Below are positions 63,155 to 64,000 of a DNA stretch of 64,000 nucleotides, piece by piece. Below the pieces are notes generated by a model. The model was given only the letters and a program-made list of their open reading frames with translations, ran no database searches and had not been told where the DNA came from. Position numbers and translations under genes: made by a program. Source of the stretch: an uncultured Pelagibacteraceae bacterium. GTDB lineage: Bacteria; Pseudomonadota; Alphaproteobacteria; Pelagibacterales; Pelagibacteraceae. Where the stretch lies: assembly GCA_902516425.1 (NCBI GenBank), contig CABXYE010000002.1, positions 96,988 through 160,987 on the forward strand. The letters run 5' to 3'. The first letter of the stretch is position 1, and each line of letters starts with the position of its first letter.

Positions 63155-64000
63155 ATGAGTATTGTTGAAAAAGTAAAAAAACTAAGAGTTGCTACAGGAG
63201 CCGGTTTTAAAGACTGCAACTTAGCGATAAAAGATGCTAATGGAGACTTAGATAAAGCAGTGGAAATTCTAAGAGTAAAAGGGATTTCTAAAGCCTCAAA
63301 AAAAATGTCAAGAGAAGCCAAAGAAGGTGTTGTGGCTATAAGCGGTGATGAAAAAAAAACATCAATAATCGAAGTTAATTGCGAAACAGATTTTGTTGCA
63401 AAAAATGATGATTTTATAAATTTTGTTAAGGAGTTGAGTGAATTGAATAATAAAAATAATTCTAACTTAGAGGAACTAAAAAAAACAAAAATGACAAACG
63501 GCTCGTCAGTAGATGACAGTTTAGTAGCATTAATTGCAAAGATTGGGGAGAAAATAACAATAGGACAAACAAAGACAATTTCTAACTCCTCATCAATAAA
63601 TTACCAATATTTACATACAGTGGTTAAAGATAATTTAGCAAAACTTGCTGTAGTAGTCTCTTTAGAAACTGAAGATAATTCTGAGACTGTCCAAACATTT
63701 GGGAAACAATTATCTATGCATATAGCAGCTTCAAATCCTATAGCATTAGAGTCAAGTATGATAGATAAAAAAATAATTGAGAAAGAACAAGAATTGATAA
63801 CTGAGGAACTTAAAAACTCAGGTAAAACAGAAGAAATTGCTAAAAAGATTAGTTTAGGCAAAATGAATAAATTTAAAGAGGAAAATTCTCTTTTGACACA
63901 ACCTTGGGTAATGGAGCCAAAGAAAAAAGTTCAAGATATTTTAAAAGAACTATCTATCAACGATCTGAAGATTAGAGAGTTTAGTAGAATTAAAATAGGT
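63155..64000 (+). CDS. tsf: Elongation factor Ts, 3'-partial
   Basis: An open frame from the ATG one base after rpsB runs to the window end without a stop (282 codons visible). The N-terminal UBA-like domain [34 protein letters not shown] (parts: [24 protein letters not shown]) is followed by [12 protein letters not shown], the Tu-contacting motif. Late residues [17 protein letters not shown] match the usual C-terminal end (FxRxxxG), so only a few codons are missing. It is the nucleotide exchange factor for EF-Tu. Confidence 0.95.
   Translation, partial: MSIVEKVKKLRVATGAGFKDCNLAIKDANGDLDKAVEILRVKGISKASKKMSREAKEGVVAISGDEKKTSIIEVNCETDFVAKNDDFINFVKELSELNNKNNSNLEELKKTKMTNGSSVDDSLVALIAKIGEKITIGQTKTISNSSSINYQYLHTVVKDNLAKLAVVVSLETEDNSETVQTFGKQLSMHIAASNPIALESSMIDKKIIEKEQELITEELKNSGKTEEIAKKISLGKMNKFKEENSLLTQPWVMEPKKKVQDILKELSINDLKIREFSRIKIG

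Noticed and set aside
1..64000. CRISPR arrays, insertion sequences, prophage or integrase genes
   Set aside because: No regularly spaced repeats, transposase, integrase or phage structural genes were seen. The only paired repeats are those at 5867-7552.

Overview
The window is AT-rich (visibly about 70% A+T) and very tightly packed. Intergenic gaps are mostly under 50 bases, no gene-free stretch exceeds about 210 bases, and genes often overlap. Gene content and order point to an alphaproteobacterium, most likely SAR11 (Pelagibacterales): a full 14-gene nuo operon running into birA-coaX-rnj-DUF1467-proS-lolC-lolD-dnaE, a tig-clpP-clpX-lon block, TRAP transporters, sulfonate catabolism and very small membrane proteins. 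The lineage is inferred from content and composition, not from a marker-gene tree.

Layout. Bases 1-5140 hold a sulfonate module: a TauE/SafE exporter (cut by the window edge), a YeiH-type exporter, the sulfolactate sulfo-lyase pair suyB/suyA, and divergent xsc. sodB follows (5273-5866). Bases 5867-7552 are a small accessory segment. Two unrecognised genes, a glycine-zipper membrane protein and a multi-zinc-ribbon protein, lie between two identical 27-base direct repeats and also between two copies of an 11-base-phased GGACGAGT repeat. Beyond it is a small basic protein with a structured leader. A minus-strand run (12718 down to 7880) carries a GMC oxidoreductase, TerC, an SDR, an M23 peptidase, a hydratase and two tiny proteins. 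Bases 12853-18203 hold a TRAP transporter (dctPQM), an NCS1 permease and another SDR. Bases 18200-21894 are a patchwork of small, convergent or divergent genes, including a YbgC thioesterase, a family-5-like uracil-DNA glycosylase and several proteins under 60 residues.

Bases 21967-27926 are conserved proteostasis genes: tRNA-Leu, trigger factor, ClpP, ClpX and Lon. A catabolic block of about 10 kb (28046-38138) then lies between lon and the tRNA-Val/tRNA-Asp/nuo region, where many alphaproteobacteria keep hupB. It holds a second TRAP transporter, an enoyl-CoA hydratase homologue lacking one catalytic Glu, a CaiB-family CoA-transferase, a large FAD/Fe-S dehydrogenase, an enolase-superfamily enzyme and a class V aminotransferase. 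Its substrate cannot be read from the sequence. From 38244 to the end everything is on the plus strand: two tRNAs, a Fur-box-like palindrome, nuoA-N, the birA-to-dnaE train, and rpsB-tsf preceded by a leader that can fold as a pseudoknot over the rpsB ribosome binding site.

How the parts fit together: organic sulfonates and carboxylates are taken up or broken down to central metabolites, sulfite is exported, and electrons enter the respiratory chain through complex I. The points most worth following up are the repeat-bracketed segment with its neighbouring paired-hairpin leader (5867-7835), the variable catabolic block at the lon/tRNA junction, and the rpsB leader.
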